Numbered from the stretch's first letter, positions 1 through 9,730 are shown. The stretch is 64,000 bases of DNA from Stenotrophomonas maltophilia (GCF_006970445.1 NZ_CP033877.1:1434750-1498749); one strand, 5' to 3'. The notes: a model not told the origin generated them from the letters alone. Translations and numbers: made by a program.

Positions 1-511
1 CGGCCGCTGTCAGCGCCATGCTGGCCTCGCCGAGGGTGACTACCTGGCGGTCGTCCACGCGCAGCACGCGGTCGCCGCTGGCCAGGCCGGCACTGGCGGC
101 GATGCCGCTGACGCGGCCGATGGTGGGCGAGTAATCCTGCTTCCCGATCACGAACATCGCCCACAGCAGCAGGATGCACAGCAGCAGGTTGGCGATCGGG
201 CCGGCGGCGACAATGGCGATGCGCTGCCAGACGGTCTTGTGGTTGAAGGCCTGGCCGCGTTCGTGCGGGTGGACTTCGACCTCGCGTTCGTCGAGGAACT
301 TCACGTAGCCACCCAGCGGGATGGCGGCGATGGCGAACTCGGTACCGTGCCTGTCGCGGCGCGACCACAGCGGCCGGCCGAAGCCGACCGAGAAACGCAG
401 GATCTTGACCCCGCACAGGCGCCCGACCCAGTAATGCCCGAACTCGTGGAACGTGACCAGCAGCCCGAGGCTGACAATCATCCACCAGACCGATCCGATG
501 AAGTCAGTCAT
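1..511 (-). CDS. rseP: RIP zinc metalloprotease RseP, N-terminal 170 codons (cut by window edge)
   Basis: Site-2 protease of the inner membrane that cleaves anti-sigma factor RseA after DegS and so releases sigma-E during envelope stress. The start at 511 gives a first transmembrane segment carrying the zinc motif HEFGHYW (H22, E23, H26). It is followed by the family stretch ending in GGYVKFLDERE, a second hydrophobic segment (roughly residues 90-110) and the beginning of a PDZ domain (GDRVLRVDDRQVVTLGE). The C-terminal half, with the second PDZ domain and the LDG motif, lies outside the window. It is the last visible gene of the dxr/cdsA/uppS run, its usual position upstream of bamA. The gap to dxr is 55 bases. 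Confidence 0.95.
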   Translation of the reverse strand, partial: MTDFIGSVWWMIVSLGLLVTFHEFGHYWVGRLCGVKILRFSVGFGRPLWSRRDRHGTEFAIAAIPLGGYVKFLDEREVEVHPHERGQAFNHKTVWQRIAIVAAGPIANLLLCILLLWAMFVIGKQDYSPTIGRVSGIAASAGLASGDRVLRVDDRQVVTLGEASMALTAA

Positions 512-566
512 GCAGGCTCACAGTGGCGGGCAGGGGCGGCGGCGTCATGCTGGGCGAGGCGGTCGT

Positions 567-1757
567 TCAGGCGGCGTCGATGGCGTTCAGGGTGAGCTGG
601 CGTGCCCGCTGGTCGGCGGACAACAGGACCTCCAGTGTATCGGCTGGCTGGGTCGGCAGTGTTGAAAGAGCGTTAGCAACCAGCTCCGGGATCGTCAGGA
701 AACCGATCCGGCCCTGAAGAAACGCTGAAACCGCCTCTTCATTGGCGGCGTTCAGCACCGCCGGCGCGGTGCCGCCGGCCTGCATTGCCTGCCAGGCCAG
801 GGCCAGGCAGGGGAAGGCGTTGGTGTCCGGGGCTTCGAAATCCAGCCGGCCCTGGGCCAGCAGGTCCAGCCCGGCCACGCCCGATTCGATGCGCTGCGGC
901 CAGCCCAGGCCGACGGCCAGGGTGGTACGCATGTCCGGCAGGCCCATCTGCGCCAGGGTCGAACCGTCAACGAACTCGACCAGCGAATGGACCAGGCTCT
1001 GCGGGTGTACCAGCACCTCGATGCGTTCGCCGGGCACGCCGAACAGGTGGTGGGCCTCGATGACTTCCAGGCCCTTGTTCATCAACGTCGCCGAATCGAC
1101 CGAGATCTTCGGCCCCATCGACCACTTCGGGTGGGCAACGGCCTGGGCCGGGGTGACCTGGGCCAGCTCGGCGCGGCTGCGGCCACGGAACGGGCCGCCG
1201 GAGGCGGTCAGCAGGATCCGGCGCACCCCGGCGCCGTCGACGCTGGCGTCGCGCGAGCGCAGGCACTGGAAGATCGCGCTGTGTTCGCTGTCGATCGGGA
1301 TGATTTCGGCACCGGCACGTTCGGCGGTGCGGGTCAGCAGTTCGCCGGCCAGCACCAGCGATTCCTTGTTGGCCAGCAGGATGCGCTTGCCCGCGGCGGC
1401 CGCGGCCAGGGTCGAGGACAGGCCGGCAGCGCCGACAATGGCCGCGACCACGGTGTCGCAGGCGTCGCTGGCGGCCAGCTGGTCCAGCGCGGCATGGCCT
1501 GCATGGGCCTCGGTGGCCAGTCCGGCGTCGCGCAGGCCGTCACGCAGTTCGGCGAACAGCGACTCGTCGGCGATCACCGCGTGCGCGGGTTTGTGTTGGC
1601 GGCACAACGCCAACAGCGCCTGCACCTGGCGACCGGCGGCGAGCACCGTGGCCTGGTAGCGCTGCGGGTGGCGGGCGATCACGTCCAGCGTGGAGGCACC
1701 AATCGAGCCGGTGGCGCCGAATACGGCGACCCGGCGCAGGTCTGCAGCAGCATTCAT
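567..1757 (-). CDS. dxr: 1-deoxy-D-xylulose 5-phosphate reductoisomerase
   Basis: Cytoplasmic enzyme of the MEP isoprenoid pathway; converts 1-deoxy-D-xylulose 5-phosphate to 2-C-methyl-D-erythritol 4-phosphate with NADPH and a divalent metal. The 396-residue protein has the expected length. The NADPH-binding loop [16 protein letters not shown] is near residue 11. [14 protein letters not shown], the catalytic-loop ASGGPFRG and [19 protein letters not shown] (metal and substrate residues) follow in family order. Only two bases separate it from cdsA, so the two are co-transcribed. Its product feeds undecaprenyl-phosphate synthesis with uppS in the same run. Confidence 0.98.
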   Translation of the reverse strand: MNAAADLRRVAVFGATGSIGASTLDVIARHPQRYQATVLAAGRQVQALLALCRQHKPAHAVIADESLFAELRDGLRDAGLATEAHAGHAALDQLAASDACDTVVAAIVGAAGLSSTLAAAAAGKRILLANKESLVLAGELLTRTAERAGAEIIPIDSEHSAIFQCLRSRDASVDGAGVRRILLTASGGPFRGRSRAELAQVTPAQAVAHPKWSMGPKISVDSATLMNKGLEVIEAHHLFGVPGERIEVLVHPQSLVHSLVEFVDGSTLAQMGLPDMRTTLAVGLGWPQRIESGVAGLDLLAQGRLDFEAPDTNAFPCLALAWQAMQAGGTAPAVLNAANEEAVSAFLQGRIGFLTIPELVANALSTLPTQPADTLEVLLSADQRARQLTLNAIDAA

Positions 1758-1759
1758 GG

Positions 1760-2596
1760 TCAGAACCCGAAGATTTCCTTGCCCAGCGCGAACACCGGCA
1801 CGGCGGCGAGGACGCCGTCGACACGGTCGAGCACGCCGCCATGGCCGGGGATCAGGTGGCCCGAGTCCTTGGCGCCCGCGTGGCGCTTGATCAGGCTCTC
1901 GAACAGGTCACCCAGCACCGAGGCGAACACGGCCACCACCGAGGTGATCAGCAGGCCCGGCAGGTGTGCGGCATCGATGCCGGCCAGCCAGCCCAGGCCG
2001 ACGGCCACGGCGACACCGGCCAGCAGGCCGCCGAACAGGCCTTCCCAGGTCTTGTTGGGGCTGATCCGCGGGGCCAGCTTGTGCTTGCCGAAATGGCGGC
2101 CGGCGAAATAGGCGCCCGAGTCGGCCGCCCACACCAGCGCCAGCGCAGCCAGCAGCCACAGGTGGCCCTGCTTGCCCGGCGGATCGCCGCCGGCATGGAT
2201 CAGCACCAGTGCGGCCCAGGCGGGCACGATGGCCAGGGTGCCGGCCAGCATCTTCAGGATCCGCGAGGGCGCCGACGGTTGTGCACCGAAGTTGAAGAAG
2301 CGCAGCCAGACCAGCGCGGCCAGCCACCAGGCGACGCCGGCCAGCGTGGTTATCTGGAACAGGACCAGCGTGCTGCCGTCGGCCCAGACCAGCAGCACCA
2401 TCAGCAGCAGGTTCAGCACCAGCAGCACGGTGCGCGCCAGGGTGTCTTCGATTCCGGCCAGCTTCAGCCATTCCCACAGGCCGATCAGCAGCACTGCGGC
2501 GGCGGCGGCGGCCAGCCATTGCGTGGGCAGCAGCAGGATCGCCGCAATGGCAACCGGCGCCATGATCAGCGCGGCAAGGACTCGGGTCTTGGTCAT
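1760..2596 (-). CDS. cdsA: phosphatidate cytidylyltransferase
   Basis: Integral inner-membrane enzyme that makes CDP-diacylglycerol from phosphatidic acid and CTP, the branch point of phospholipid synthesis. The 278-residue protein is mostly hydrophobic, with about seven or eight membrane segments. The C-terminal CDP-DAG synthase signature is visible: [12 protein letters not shown] (about residue 177), then [20 protein letters not shown]. Its start overlaps the uppS stop by 4 bases (ATGA), which indicates translational coupling. Confidence 0.97.
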   Translation of the reverse strand: MTKTRVLAALIMAPVAIAAILLLPTQWLAAAAAAVLLIGLWEWLKLAGIEDTLARTVLLVLNLLLMVLLVWADGSTLVLFQITTLAGVAWWLAALVWLRFFNFGAQPSAPSRILKMLAGTLAIVPAWAALVLIHAGGDPPGKQGHLWLLAALALVWAADSGAYFAGRHFGKHKLAPRISPNKTWEGLFGGLLAGVAVAVGLGWLAGIDAAHLPGLLITSVVAVFASVLGDLFESLIKRHAGAKDSGHLIPGHGGVLDRVDGVLAAVPVFALGKEIFGF

Positions 2597-3360
2597 GGGC
2601 TGGAAGTCTCGGTGGCCAGTGCGGCAATCTGGGCGCTGGTCAGGCCGAAACGACGCTCGCGGCCGGCATAGGCGTCAAGCGCCTGCTGCAGCTGCCCGGC
2701 ATCGAAGTCCGGCCACAGGGCCTCGGTGAACCACAGCTCGGTATAGGCCAGCTGCCACAGCAGGAAGTTGCTGATGCGGGTGTCGCCGCCGGTGCGGATG
2801 AACAGATCCGGCGGCGGCAGGTCGGCCAGGGCCACCTGGCTGCCCAGCAGCGATTCGTCGATCTGCTCGGGCAACAGGCGACCGGCCGCCACTTCGACGG
2901 CCAGGGCGCGCGCGGCGCGGGCGATGTCCTGGCGGCCACCATAGCTGGCGGCGATCGACAGGGTCGGGGTGGTGTTGTCGGCGGTACGCTGCTCGGCCAG
3001 CTGCATGCGGCTGACCAGCCCGGCACCGAAACGCTCGCGTTCGCCGATGAAGCGCACGCGCACGCCACGCCGGTGCAGCTCGTCCACTTCGCGGTCGAGC
3101 GCGCCGAGGAACAGCTTCATCAACGCGTCCACTTCCTCCTGCGGCCGGCCCCAGTTCTCGCTGGAGAAGGCAAACAGGGTCAGCGCCGGAATGCCCAGTT
3201 CAAGGCAGCGCTCGATGGTGCGGTTGACCGCGCGCGCGCCGGCACGGTGGCCGATCACGCGGGGGCGACGGCGTTGCTGTGCCCAGCGCCCATTGCCATC
3301 CATGATGATGGCAATGTGGCGGGGCAGGGCAGCCGGCAACGGAGGCGGGGCTGAAGGCAT
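2593..3360 (-). CDS. uppS: undecaprenyl diphosphate synthase (cis-prenyltransferase)
   Basis: Condenses isopentenyl diphosphate onto farnesyl diphosphate to give C55 undecaprenyl diphosphate, the lipid carrier for peptidoglycan and O-antigen. The 255-residue protein shows all hallmark motifs: IIMDGNGRWA with the catalytic Asp (about residue 21), FAFSSENWGRP, and near the C-terminus DLFIRTGGDTRISNFLLWQ followed by ELWFTEALWPDF. It lies 5 bases from frr and overlaps cdsA by 4, in the classical frr-uppS-cdsA order. Confidence 0.98.
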   Translation of the reverse strand: MPSAPPPLPAALPRHIAIIMDGNGRWAQQRRRPRVIGHRAGARAVNRTIERCLELGIPALTLFAFSSENWGRPQEEVDALMKLFLGALDREVDELHRRGVRVRFIGERERFGAGLVSRMQLAEQRTADNTTPTLSIAASYGGRQDIARAARALAVEVAAGRLLPEQIDESLLGSQVALADLPPPDLFIRTGGDTRISNFLLWQLAYTELWFTEALWPDFDAGQLQQALDAYAGRERRFGLTSAQIAALATETSSP

Positions 3361-3365
3361 CGACT

Positions 3366-3920
3366 TCAGACCGACAGCAGTTCTTTTTCCTTGTCGGCGA
3401 CGACCTTGTCGACGTCCTTGATGTTGGCGTCGGTCAGCTTCTGGATGTCGTCTTCGCCGCGCTTCTTTTCGTCTTCGCTGATCGCCTTGTCCTTGTCCAG
3501 CTTGGCGATTTCCTTGTTCGCGTCCTGGCGGATGTTGCGGATCGCGATCTTGGCGCCTTCACCTTCCTTCTGCACCTGCTTGGCCAGCTCCTTGCGGCGC
3601 TCTTCGGTCGGCGGCGGCATGTTGATGCGGATCGCGGTGCCCAGGGTGTTCGGGGTGAACTCGGCGTTGTAGAGACCCTTCTCGATCTCCTTGATCATGC
3701 TCTTGTCGAACGGCGTGACCAGCAGCGAGTGGGCATCGGCGTTGGAGATCGATGCGACCTGGTTCAGCGGGGTGCTGGCGTTGCCGTAGGCATTGACCGT
3801 CACGCGGTCCAGCAGGGCCGGCGTGGCACGCCCGGTCCGGATGGAGGTGAGGGTGTGCTTCAGAGCGTCGATGCTCTTGGCCATGCGCGTCTGCGCGTTG
3901 TTCTTGATGTCGTTGAGCAT
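3366..3920 (-). CDS. frr: ribosome recycling factor
   Basis: Splits the post-termination ribosome together with EF-G. The 184-residue length is typical (E. coli 185). The sequence starts MLNDIKNNAQTRM and contains the conserved IRTGRATPALLDRV and RINMPPPTEERRKELAK stretches; it is rich in Lys and Glu and mostly helical. A perfect -10 hexamer (TATAAT, complement at 3953-3958) lies 33 bases upstream, so frr probably has its own promoter besides readthrough from pyrH. Confidence 0.98.
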   Translation of the reverse strand: MLNDIKNNAQTRMAKSIDALKHTLTSIRTGRATPALLDRVTVNAYGNASTPLNQVASISNADAHSLLVTPFDKSMIKEIEKGLYNAEFTPNTLGTAIRINMPPPTEERRKELAKQVQKEGEGAKIAIRNIRQDANKEIAKLDKDKAISEDEKKRGEDDIQKLTDANIKDVDKVVADKEKELLSV

Positions 3921-3952
3921 CGCCCGGTCCTGGATGTATCTGGAATCGGGCG

Positions 3953-3958
3953 ATTATA
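3953..3958 (-). promoter_or_regulatory. -10 element of the frr promoter
   Basis: On the minus strand the sequence CGCCTATAATCG lies between pyrH and frr. The TATAAT is perfect. I see no good -35 at 16-18 bases, so the promoter is inferred from the -10 alone. Confidence 0.55.
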
Positions 3959-4016
3959 GGCGAATACGGGACGCTGCCGGGCCTGAATCGGCCCGGTCGT
4001 CGCTTTGCGCTCAGGC

Positions 4017-4745
4017 TCAGGCCGGGTCGCGGCCCTGGACCAGGGTGCCGATGTTCGCGCCGTTGAGGATCTTCAGCAGCTCGCCCGGCTGGCCCATGTC
4101 GAACACGCGCATCGGCAGGTCGCTGTCGCGGGCCAGAGCGAAGGCCGCAGTGTCCATCACTTCCAGGCCGCGGCGGATCACTTCGTCGTAGCTCAGGCTG
4201 TCGAAGCGGACCGCATCGCTGTGCTTGTTCGGGTCCTTGTCGTACACGCCATCGACCTTGGTGGCCTTCAGCAGCAGGTCGGCGCCGATCTCGATCGCGC
4301 GCAGGGCGGCGCCGGAATCGGTGGTGAAGAACGGGCTGCCGACGCCGGCCGCGAAGATCACCAGGCGGCCCTTTTCCAGGTGGCGGATGGCGCGACGGCG
4401 GATGTAGTCCTCGCACACGTCGTTGATCTTGATCGCGCTCATCACGCGGGCCTTGGCGCCCAGCTTCTCCAGGGCATCCTGCATGGCCAGGGCGTTGATG
4501 ACGGTGGCCAGCATGCCCATCTGGTCGCCGGTGACCCGGTCCATGCCGCCAGCGGCCAGGCCGGCGCCGCGGAAGATGTTGCCGCCGCCGATCACCAGCG
4601 CCACTTCGGCACCGGCCTGCTGGGCTTCGATGACCTCACGGGCCAGGCGATTGATGATCTTCGGGTCGATGCCGTAGTCCTCATCTCCCATCAGCGCCTC
4701 CCCGGACAGTTTCAGAAGGATGCGGCGATAGGCGAGCTTGGACAT
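4017..4745 (-). CDS. pyrH: UMP kinase
   Basis: Hexameric bacterial UMP kinase of the amino-acid-kinase fold; phosphorylates UMP to UDP in pyrimidine nucleotide synthesis. 242 residues, usual length. The N-terminal [13 protein letters not shown] is the ATP/phosphate-binding Lys motif. [12 protein letters not shown], the [15 protein letters not shown] region and [12 protein letters not shown] are all present. It sits upstream of frr in the conserved tsf-pyrH-frr order, here with a signalling gene inserted between tsf and pyrH. A good sigma-70 promoter precedes it (4777-4804). Confidence 0.98.
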   Translation of the reverse strand: MSKLAYRRILLKLSGEALMGDEDYGIDPKIINRLAREVIEAQQAGAEVALVIGGGNIFRGAGLAAGGMDRVTGDQMGMLATVINALAMQDALEKLGAKARVMSAIKINDVCEDYIRRRAIRHLEKGRLVIFAAGVGSPFFTTDSGAALRAIEIGADLLLKATKVDGVYDKDPNKHSDAVRFDSLSYDEVIRRGLEVMDTAAFALARDSDLPMRVFDMGQPGELLKILNGANIGTLVQGRDPA

Positions 4746-4776
4746 GGGGACCTCGGGTGCGTGGAAATCGCGGGCG

Positions 4777-4804
4777 ATTCTACGCGCATGCGGCGTCGTG
4801 CCAA
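4777..4804 (-). promoter_or_regulatory. sigma-70-type promoter of pyrH
   Basis: Minus-strand TTGGCA (complement of 4799-4804), a 16-base spacer, then TAGAAT (complement of 4777-4782). It lies 32 bases before the pyrH start, consistent with transcription independent of the upstream GGDEF gene. Confidence 0.65.
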
Positions 4805-4842
4805 AGTGTTTTGTGCACTGCGGCGCAGAATCCGGTGTTTCG

Positions 4843-4860
4843 CCCCGGTCAGCCGGGGCT
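4843..4860 (-). terminator. GC-rich stem-loop after the HDOD/GGDEF gene
   Basis: The arms gccccgg and ccggggc face each other across a four-base loop just past the stop at 4867. No clear U-tract follows, so termination would be partial at best. Confidence 0.35.
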
Positions 4861-4866
4861 TCCCGT

Positions 4867-6405
4867 TCAGCCCAGTTCGGCGCCGGCGGTGGCCGACAGC
4901 TCGTCGTGGCCGAGGGCGCCCGGCGAGCGGGCGATCACCCGGTTGCGGCCCAGGTTCTTGGAGCGGTACAGCACATCGTCGGCCGCGCGCAGCAGGTCCT
5001 GTACGTCGGCGAATCGCTCGTAGCCGCCCTGGGTGGCCACGCCGGCGGAGAAGGTGACGAACAGCGGTCCGCCCTCCAGCTCGGCCATCGGTGTGGCGAC
5101 GATGTTGGCCAGCACCCGGCGGATCACGTCCAGGGCCACGCTTTCGCTGGTGTTGGGCAGCAGTGCGACGAATTCCTCGCCGCCGAAGCGGGCCACAGTA
5201 TCGCTGTTGCGCAGCTGGCCCTGCAGTTTGCCCGCGAAGGCGCGCAGCACCTCGTCGCCGGTCAGGTGGCCGTGGGCGTCGTTGATCTTCTTGAAGTCGT
5301 CCAGGTCGATGAAGGCCACCGACAGTGGCCAACCCTGGCGGCCGGCGCGCAGGAATTCCTGCTCCAGCACCGCTTCCAGCTGGCGGCGGTTGAGCACGCC
5401 GGTCAACGCGTCGCGATGGGCCTGGTCGGCGAGGCGCTTGGCGCGCGCCTCGAACTCGTCGGCGCGGCGGCGGGCCTGGTCGGCATCCTGCAGTTCACGC
5501 AGGTTGCGCAGCGTGGCCAGTTCCTGCGCGTGATCGATCAGCTCGCGCACCCGCGACGGTGAATTGAGACCGGCATCGAACAGGCTGGCGATGTCGGGCA
5601 GGGCCTCGCTGATACGCGCCAGCACCTGGTCGAAGCGTGCGCTGTCCAGTTCCAGGCGGTCGTGCACCTGTTGCAGGGCGCGCTCGCGCGCGGCGTCGGC
5701 GTCGCTGTCCAGCCAGATGTCGGCCACCGCGCCGGACAGCTGCACGCAGGCCTGGAACGGCGATTCGGCGGTGTCCTCGTCCTCGCTGTGGCTGATGCTC
5801 TCCACCAGGTAGCGGGGCAGGCCCCATTGCTCGGCCACCCAGGCGCCGACCTCGGCGTGGCTGCAGCCCAGTTCGTCGCGCTCGCGGGCGACCAGGTCGA
5901 TGTTGTCGCGTGCTTCGCGCAGCAGCGGCAGGTAGCGCTCCGACTCGGCCTGGGCCAGGCACAGCACGCCCAGGTCCTGCAGCAGGCCGGCCAGCATCAG
6001 CTCCTCCAGCCGGCGCAGGCCGCGCGCCTGGCCCAGCTGGCTGGCAGCCAGGGCACTGAGGATGCTGCGCTTCCACGCGCGCTGGCGCAGGTCATGGTCG
6101 GCGCCGGCCCCGCCGGTCAGGCCCTGGGTGACGGTGAAGCCGAGGGCGAGGCTGATCGTGGCGTTCAGGCCCAGCATGGTCAGCGCCTGGCCGAGGTTCT
6201 CGATGCGGCGGCGGCTGGCATACAGCGGCGAATTGGCGATGCGCAGCATGCGAGCGCTCAGCGCCATGTCGATGGCGATGATGTCGGCGGCGGTGGCGAT
6301 GTCCGCTTCCGGGTCCTGGGCCAGTTCGATGATGCGCAGGGCAATACCGGGTGGCGAAGGCAGGTTGCGGCAGAGCGCCAGGGCAGCTGTCAGCTCGGGA
6401 GGCAT
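4867..6405 (-). CDS. HDOD-domain diguanylate cyclase
   Basis: A 512-residue soluble signalling protein. Residues about 10-210 form an HDOD domain (starts [19 protein letters not shown]; contains the [14 protein letters not shown] helix typical of HDOD, an HD-GYP relative without the metal motif). A linker rich in Arg/Glu (about 300-335) looks like a signalling helix. Residues about 340-500 are a GGDEF domain with active-site GGEEF and, five residues before it, the RxxD product-inhibition site (RNSD), so it should make cyclic di-GMP and be feedback inhibited. No membrane segment. It lies between tsf and pyrH but is probably a separate unit, since tsf ends in a strong terminator and pyrH has its own promoter. 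The input signal cannot be read from the sequence. Confidence 0.9.
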   Translation of the reverse strand: MPPELTAALALCRNLPSPPGIALRIIELAQDPEADIATAADIIAIDMALSARMLRIANSPLYASRRRIENLGQALTMLGLNATISLALGFTVTQGLTGGAGADHDLRQRAWKRSILSALAASQLGQARGLRRLEELMLAGLLQDLGVLCLAQAESERYLPLLREARDNIDLVARERDELGCSHAEVGAWVAEQWGLPRYLVESISHSEDEDTAESPFQACVQLSGAVADIWLDSDADAARERALQQVHDRLELDSARFDQVLARISEALPDIASLFDAGLNSPSRVRELIDHAQELATLRNLRELQDADQARRRADEFEARAKRLADQAHRDALTGVLNRRQLEAVLEQEFLRAGRQGWPLSVAFIDLDDFKKINDAHGHLTGDEVLRAFAGKLQGQLRNSDTVARFGGEEFVALLPNTSESVALDVIRRVLANIVATPMAELEGGPLFVTFSAGVATQGGYERFADVQDLLRAADDVLYRSKNLGRNRVIARSPGALGHDELSATAGAELG

Positions 6406-6603
6406 GTCGGGTCGTTCAATTCCATTGGGACAAGAATACCTAGGAATGCATCACAGTCCGCGATTTTCGTTCCTGCTATGTGACTGTGGATTCCCTGCGC
6501 CTGAGTATCGGCTTGATTCGCGCGCAACGCAAAGGTGCCGGTTGTGTGCACCAGCGGTGCGCACCCACCGATGGGGCATGGGTTCACCCCTTGGCCCATG
6601 CAT

Positions 6604-6632
6604 AAAAAAAGAGCCGCGGTTTCCCGCGGCTC
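6604..6632 (-). terminator. rho-independent terminator of rpsB-tsf
   Basis: Read on the minus strand: GAGCCGCGG, a short AAA-type loop, CCGCGGCTC and then seven T residues (complement of 6604-6610). The stem is nine base pairs and GC-rich. It follows the tsf stop by about 30 bases. Confidence 0.9.
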
Positions 6633-6664
6633 CTTCTGGTCGCTTCACAGCCGGAAGGCTGGAA

Positions 6665-7540
6665 TCAGACCTGCATTGCCTTGGCAACTTCGGCGGCGTA
6701 GTCTTCCACCACCTTCTCGATGCCTTCGCCGACGATCAGCAGCTTGAAGCCTGCCACGTCGGCGCCAGCGGCCTTGACCACCTGCTCGACGGTGGTGTCG
6801 CCCAGCACGTAGGTCTGGCCGTACAGGGTCACGTCGCTGACGATCTTGTTGATCTTGCCGCTGATGATCTTTTCCAGGATGTCGGCCGGCTTGGCCTTGT
6901 CCTTCTCGGACATCTTGGCCAGCTCGATTTCCTTTTCCTTCTCGACGAACTCGGCCGGGACGTCCGCAGCCTTGTTGTGCGGCGGCTTCAGCGCGGCCAC
7001 GTGCATGGCCAGGCCACGGGCCAGCTCGACGTCGCCGCCGACCAGATCGACCAGAACGCCGACCTTGCCGTTGGTGTGGACGTAGGCGCCGATGGTGTTG
7101 TTGCCATCAACCTTCACCATGCGACGGATCTGGATGTTCTCACCCAGGGTCTGCACGGCGGTGGCGCGGGCTTCTTCAACGGTGCGGCCGTCGGCCAGCT
7201 TGGCAGCCTTCACGGCTTCGACGTCGGTGGCGCCCGATGCCAGGGCAGCGGCGGCGACGGCGTTGACGAAGGACTTGAAGTTGTCATCGTTGGCGACGAA
7301 GTCGGTTTCCGAGTTGACTTCGACCAGCACGGCCTTGCCGCCGTCCTGGGCCAGGCCCAGACGGCCTTCGGCGGCCACGCGGTCAGCCTTCTTGTCGGCC
7401 TTGGCAGCGCCGGACTTGCGCATGGCTTCAGCAGCAGCGTTGATGTCGCCGTTGGCTTCGGTAAGCGCCTTCTTGCATTCCATCATGCCGGCGCCGGTGC
7501 GCTCGCGCAGTTCCTTGACCAGGGAAGCAGTGATTTCCAC
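6665..7540 (-). CDS. tsf: translation elongation factor Ts
   Basis: Guanine nucleotide exchange factor for EF-Tu. The 291-residue protein begins with the UBA-like domain ([20 protein letters not shown]). It continues with the TDFVAN signature of the core ([14 protein letters not shown]), two coiled-coil/core subdomains, and the [14 protein letters not shown] region. It follows rpsB by 126 bases and shares its promoter; a strong terminator closes the unit. Confidence 0.98.
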   Translation of the reverse strand: MEITASLVKELRERTGAGMMECKKALTEANGDINAAAEAMRKSGAAKADKKADRVAAEGRLGLAQDGGKAVLVEVNSETDFVANDDNFKSFVNAVAAAALASGATDVEAVKAAKLADGRTVEEARATAVQTLGENIQIRRMVKVDGNNTIGAYVHTNGKVGVLVDLVGGDVELARGLAMHVAALKPPHNKAADVPAEFVEKEKEIELAKMSEKDKAKPADILEKIISGKINKIVSDVTLYGQTYVLGDTTVEQVVKAAGADVAGFKLLIVGEGIEKVVEDYAAEVAKAMQV

Positions 7541-7632
7541 GGGATTACCTCACGAAAGAAAGGGGTTGGGCCGGCATGGTGGCCGGCCCGTGTGACACGG
7601 TCCTGTCACGCGCCAAGGGCTGCGTGCAGGGA

Positions 7633-7655
7633 GGGTGGACGCCGGGCGTCCACCC
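7633..7655 (-). other. stem-loop in the rpsB-tsf spacer
   Basis: Perfect ten-base arms gggtggacgc and gcgtccaccc around a three-base loop lie just after the rpsB stop. There is no U-tract, so it is probably not a terminator; a role in mRNA processing between rpsB and tsf is possible but unproven. Confidence 0.4.
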
Positions 7656-7666
7656 CGGGGCCTGGA

Positions 7667-8473
7667 TCAGGCCTGGGCGTCGTCGCCCTTCTTGGCAGCC
7701 TTCTTGGCCGGAGCGCGGCGGGCCGGCTTCTCTTCGCCTTCAGCAGCGGCTTCAGCGAACTCTTCCTCACGCACCGAAGCGGCGTGCGGAGCAGCAGCCT
7801 TGCCTTCCAGCACGGCGTCGGCAGCGGCGCGGGCGTACAGCTGCACAGCGCGGATGGCGTCGTCGTTGCCCGGGATGGCGTAATCAACCAGTTCCGGGTT
7901 GTAGTTGGTGTCAACCACGGCGATGACCGGGATGCCCAGCTTCTTGGCTTCCTTGATCGCGATGTCTTCGTGGCCGATGTCGATCACGAAGATGGCGTCC
8001 GGCAGACGGTTCATGTCCTTGATGCCGCCCAGCGAGGCTTCCAGCTTGTCGCGCTCGCGACGCAGGCCCAGCACTTCGTGCTTGACCAGCTTCTCGAAGG
8101 TGCCGTCGGTTTCACCGGCTTCCAGTTCCTTCAGGCGGGCAACCGACTGCTTGACGGTACGGAAGTTGGTCAGGGTGCCGCCCAGCCAACGCTGGTTCAT
8201 GAACGGCATGCCGCAACGCTCGGCTTCTTCCTTGATGGTTTCGCGGGCGCTGCGCTTGGTGCCCAGGAACAGGACGGTGCCGCGCTTCTGGGCAACCGAC
8301 GAGATGAAGTTCATCGCGTCGTTGAACAGCGGGACGGTCTTTTCCAGGTTGATGATGTGGATCTTGCCGCGGGCGCCGAAGATGTACGGAGCCATCTTCG
8401 GGTTCCAGTAGCGGGTCTGGTGGCCGAAGTGGACGCCGGCTTCCAGCATCTGACGCATGGTGACCTGGGGCAT
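7667..8473 (-). CDS. rpsB: 30S ribosomal protein S2
   Basis: Small-subunit ribosomal protein S2. It starts [27 protein letters not shown] and contains [15 protein letters not shown] and the SRLKxLE-type region, with the [19 protein letters not shown] signature. The 268-residue length exceeds the E. coli protein because of an Ala/Lys/Glu-rich tail from about residue 232 ([16 protein letters not shown]), probably disordered and RNA-interacting. Promoter at 8693-8722 with a leader of about 210 bases. Confidence 0.98.
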   Translation of the reverse strand: MPQVTMRQMLEAGVHFGHQTRYWNPKMAPYIFGARGKIHIINLEKTVPLFNDAMNFISSVAQKRGTVLFLGTKRSARETIKEEAERCGMPFMNQRWLGGTLTNFRTVKQSVARLKELEAGETDGTFEKLVKHEVLGLRRERDKLEASLGGIKDMNRLPDAIFVIDIGHEDIAIKEAKKLGIPVIAVVDTNYNPELVDYAIPGNDDAIRAVQLYARAAADAVLEGKAAAPHAASVREEEFAEAAAEGEEKPARRAPAKKAAKKGDDAQA

Positions 8474-8686
8474 TGCAATACTCCTGATATGGAACCAGCG
8501 ATTCCGCCCGCGGGGATAGGTATGCGGGACGCGTGGAAGCGCGATCGGTTCCGGGGTTGGGCTTCCCTGTTGCCTCCGTGGCCGAACTCCTTGCGGAGCA
8601 CCCCGGCACGGATGGGGGCAGCAGGTGTGGATTCACCGGTGACGTCCGGTGTGGACGGGTTCTCGCGCACGCTGGCGGCAGGAATC
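8474..8686 (-). promoter_or_regulatory. long 5' leader of rpsB, candidate S2 autoregulatory RNA
   Basis: The interval between the mapped promoter and the rpsB start is about 210 bases, carries no ORF of note and contains several GC-rich complementary segments. S2 is known to repress rpsB-tsf through its leader in Gammaproteobacteria. I infer the same here from length and position only; I did not derive the consensus fold. Confidence 0.4.
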
Positions 8687-8692
8687 CGGTCG

Positions 8693-8722
8693 ATTATAGC
8701 CCGCTGGGGGCGCTTGCTGCAA
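8693..8722 (-). promoter_or_regulatory. rpsB-tsf promoter
   Basis: Minus-strand TTGCAG (complement of 8717-8722), 18-base spacer, perfect TATAAT (complement of 8693-8698). The -10 overlaps the TAA stop of the upstream chaperone gene, so the pilus locus ends exactly where the ribosomal operon begins. Confidence 0.75.
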
Positions 8723-9392
8723 TTGCAGGCTCAGATGCGGCCAGATCGACCTCGCGGCCGTCCTGCAGGCGGGCCTGGAAGTGGCCACCTGCATAGCCAT
8801 CGGCGCGGGCGGGCAGGAGCCAGCGGCGTTCATGGCCAGCGAGGACGTAGCCGGCCAGCCCGCCCAGCAGCAGCGACGATTTGCCGTCCGCCGTGATGAA
8901 ACGCAGATCGTGCAGGCGGCTGTGGAGAGTACCGGAATTGCTGAGTCGCAGTGTGGCCTGAGACCCCTGGGTCTCGACGCGGCCCAGCAGCCGGGCCTGC
9001 AGGGCTGGCCCCACTGGGCCGCGGAACAGCGGCAGCGAGTAACGCGGCAACCCCGGCAACGCCGGCGCCAGTACGATCCGATAGGCCTGTTCACCGACCG
9101 CCGCTGCCGGATCGCCTGGCAACAGCCAGACGCGCTGTGTGCTGCCGGGGGCCAGGTCCAGCCGCGCCGGGCTGACCTGGACCAGGTCGCTGGGGCGCAG
9201 CTGTTCGGCGTCCAGCTGCTGTTCCCAGGCCAGCACCTGCACCTGGCCCTGCCAGCGGCCGGGCCCCGGATTGTGCAGCCACAGCTCGGCGCGGCCGCCT
9301 TCGGCCGGCAGCTGCAGGGTGGTCGGCAACAGCTCCAGCGCTGTGGCGGGCTGCGCCAGCAGCAGTGCAAGCAGGATCAGCAGCGCGCGCAT
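8694..9392 (-). CDS. second periplasmic pilus chaperone (PapD/CsuC-like)
   Basis: A 232-residue exported protein: signal peptide about residues 1-18 (MRALLILLALLLAQPATA), then a two-domain immunoglobulin-like chaperone. Family features are the N-terminal strand LELLPTTLQLP, the edge strand region with LAPGSTQRVWLLPG (equivalent to the subunit-binding G1/F1 segment) and a C-terminal domain beginning near residue 120. It is divergent and shorter than the 250-residue chaperone upstream. Its start overlaps the stop of the 81-residue mini-pilin (TGATG), so the two are translationally coupled and probably act together. Confident as a pilus-type chaperone; its specific client is inferred. Confidence 0.8.
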   Translation of the reverse strand: MRALLILLALLLAQPATALELLPTTLQLPAEGGRAELWLHNPGPGRWQGQVQVLAWEQQLDAEQLRPSDLVQVSPARLDLAPGSTQRVWLLPGDPAAAVGEQAYRIVLAPALPGLPRYSLPLFRGPVGPALQARLLGRVETQGSQATLRLSNSGTLHSRLHDLRFITADGKSSLLLGGLAGYVLAGHERRWLLPARADGYAGGHFQARLQDGREVDLAASEPAIAASAPSGL

Positions 9393-9637
9393 CAGTAGAT
9401 GAGGGTCACGGCGGGTGTCGCGTTCTCGTCCGTCGCCGGAGGGGCGAGATCGCGGACCTGGGCTGGTACCTGGGGGGCGTTACTGCGCTGGTGCGGGGCC
9501 GGGCAGCGGGGGCCGCCAGCATCGTCGCTGCAGGATTCGACCACGGTCAGCTGGATCTGCAGCGTGCTGCTGCTGGGTTCGGCCCATGCCGGCGTGCTGG
9601 CGACCAGCATCGCCCCGATCAGAAGTGCGCGAACCAC
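9392..9637 (-). CDS. 81-residue exported mini-pilin related to the SCPU (spore coat U) domain
   Basis: Signal peptide about residues 1-19 (MVRALLIGAMLVASTPAWA). The mature part opens with STLQIQLTVVESC, which resembles the first strand of the SCPU pilins in this locus (TFNVTLVVTKAC in the major subunit), and closes with AVTLIY, the usual SCPU C-terminus (VTATITY in the major subunit). Everything between, which should be about 110 residues of Ig fold, is replaced by a 35-residue Pro-rich stretch with one more Cys. Either a decayed pilin or a dedicated minimal subunit; intact signal peptide, clean reading frame and coupling to its own chaperone favour a functional gene. Function unknown. Confidence 0.65.
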   Translation of the reverse strand: MVRALLIGAMLVASTPAWAEPSSSTLQIQLTVVESCSDDAGGPRCPAPHQRSNAPQVPAQVRDLAPPATDENATPAVTLIY

Positions 9638-9730
9638 CTGCCATCCACCATGCTGAAAGACTCGCTGCGCGGTATCGGCCGGCTGCGCTGGAACTGTAGC
9701 GTCGTGCTAGCCCGGCGCGTGACATGCCGG

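Noticed and set aside
6062..8896. Long open frame (over 900 codons) on the plus strand across tsf and rpsB
   Set aside because: Antisense to certain ribosomal genes; composition is that of a reverse-complement shadow in GC-rich DNA.
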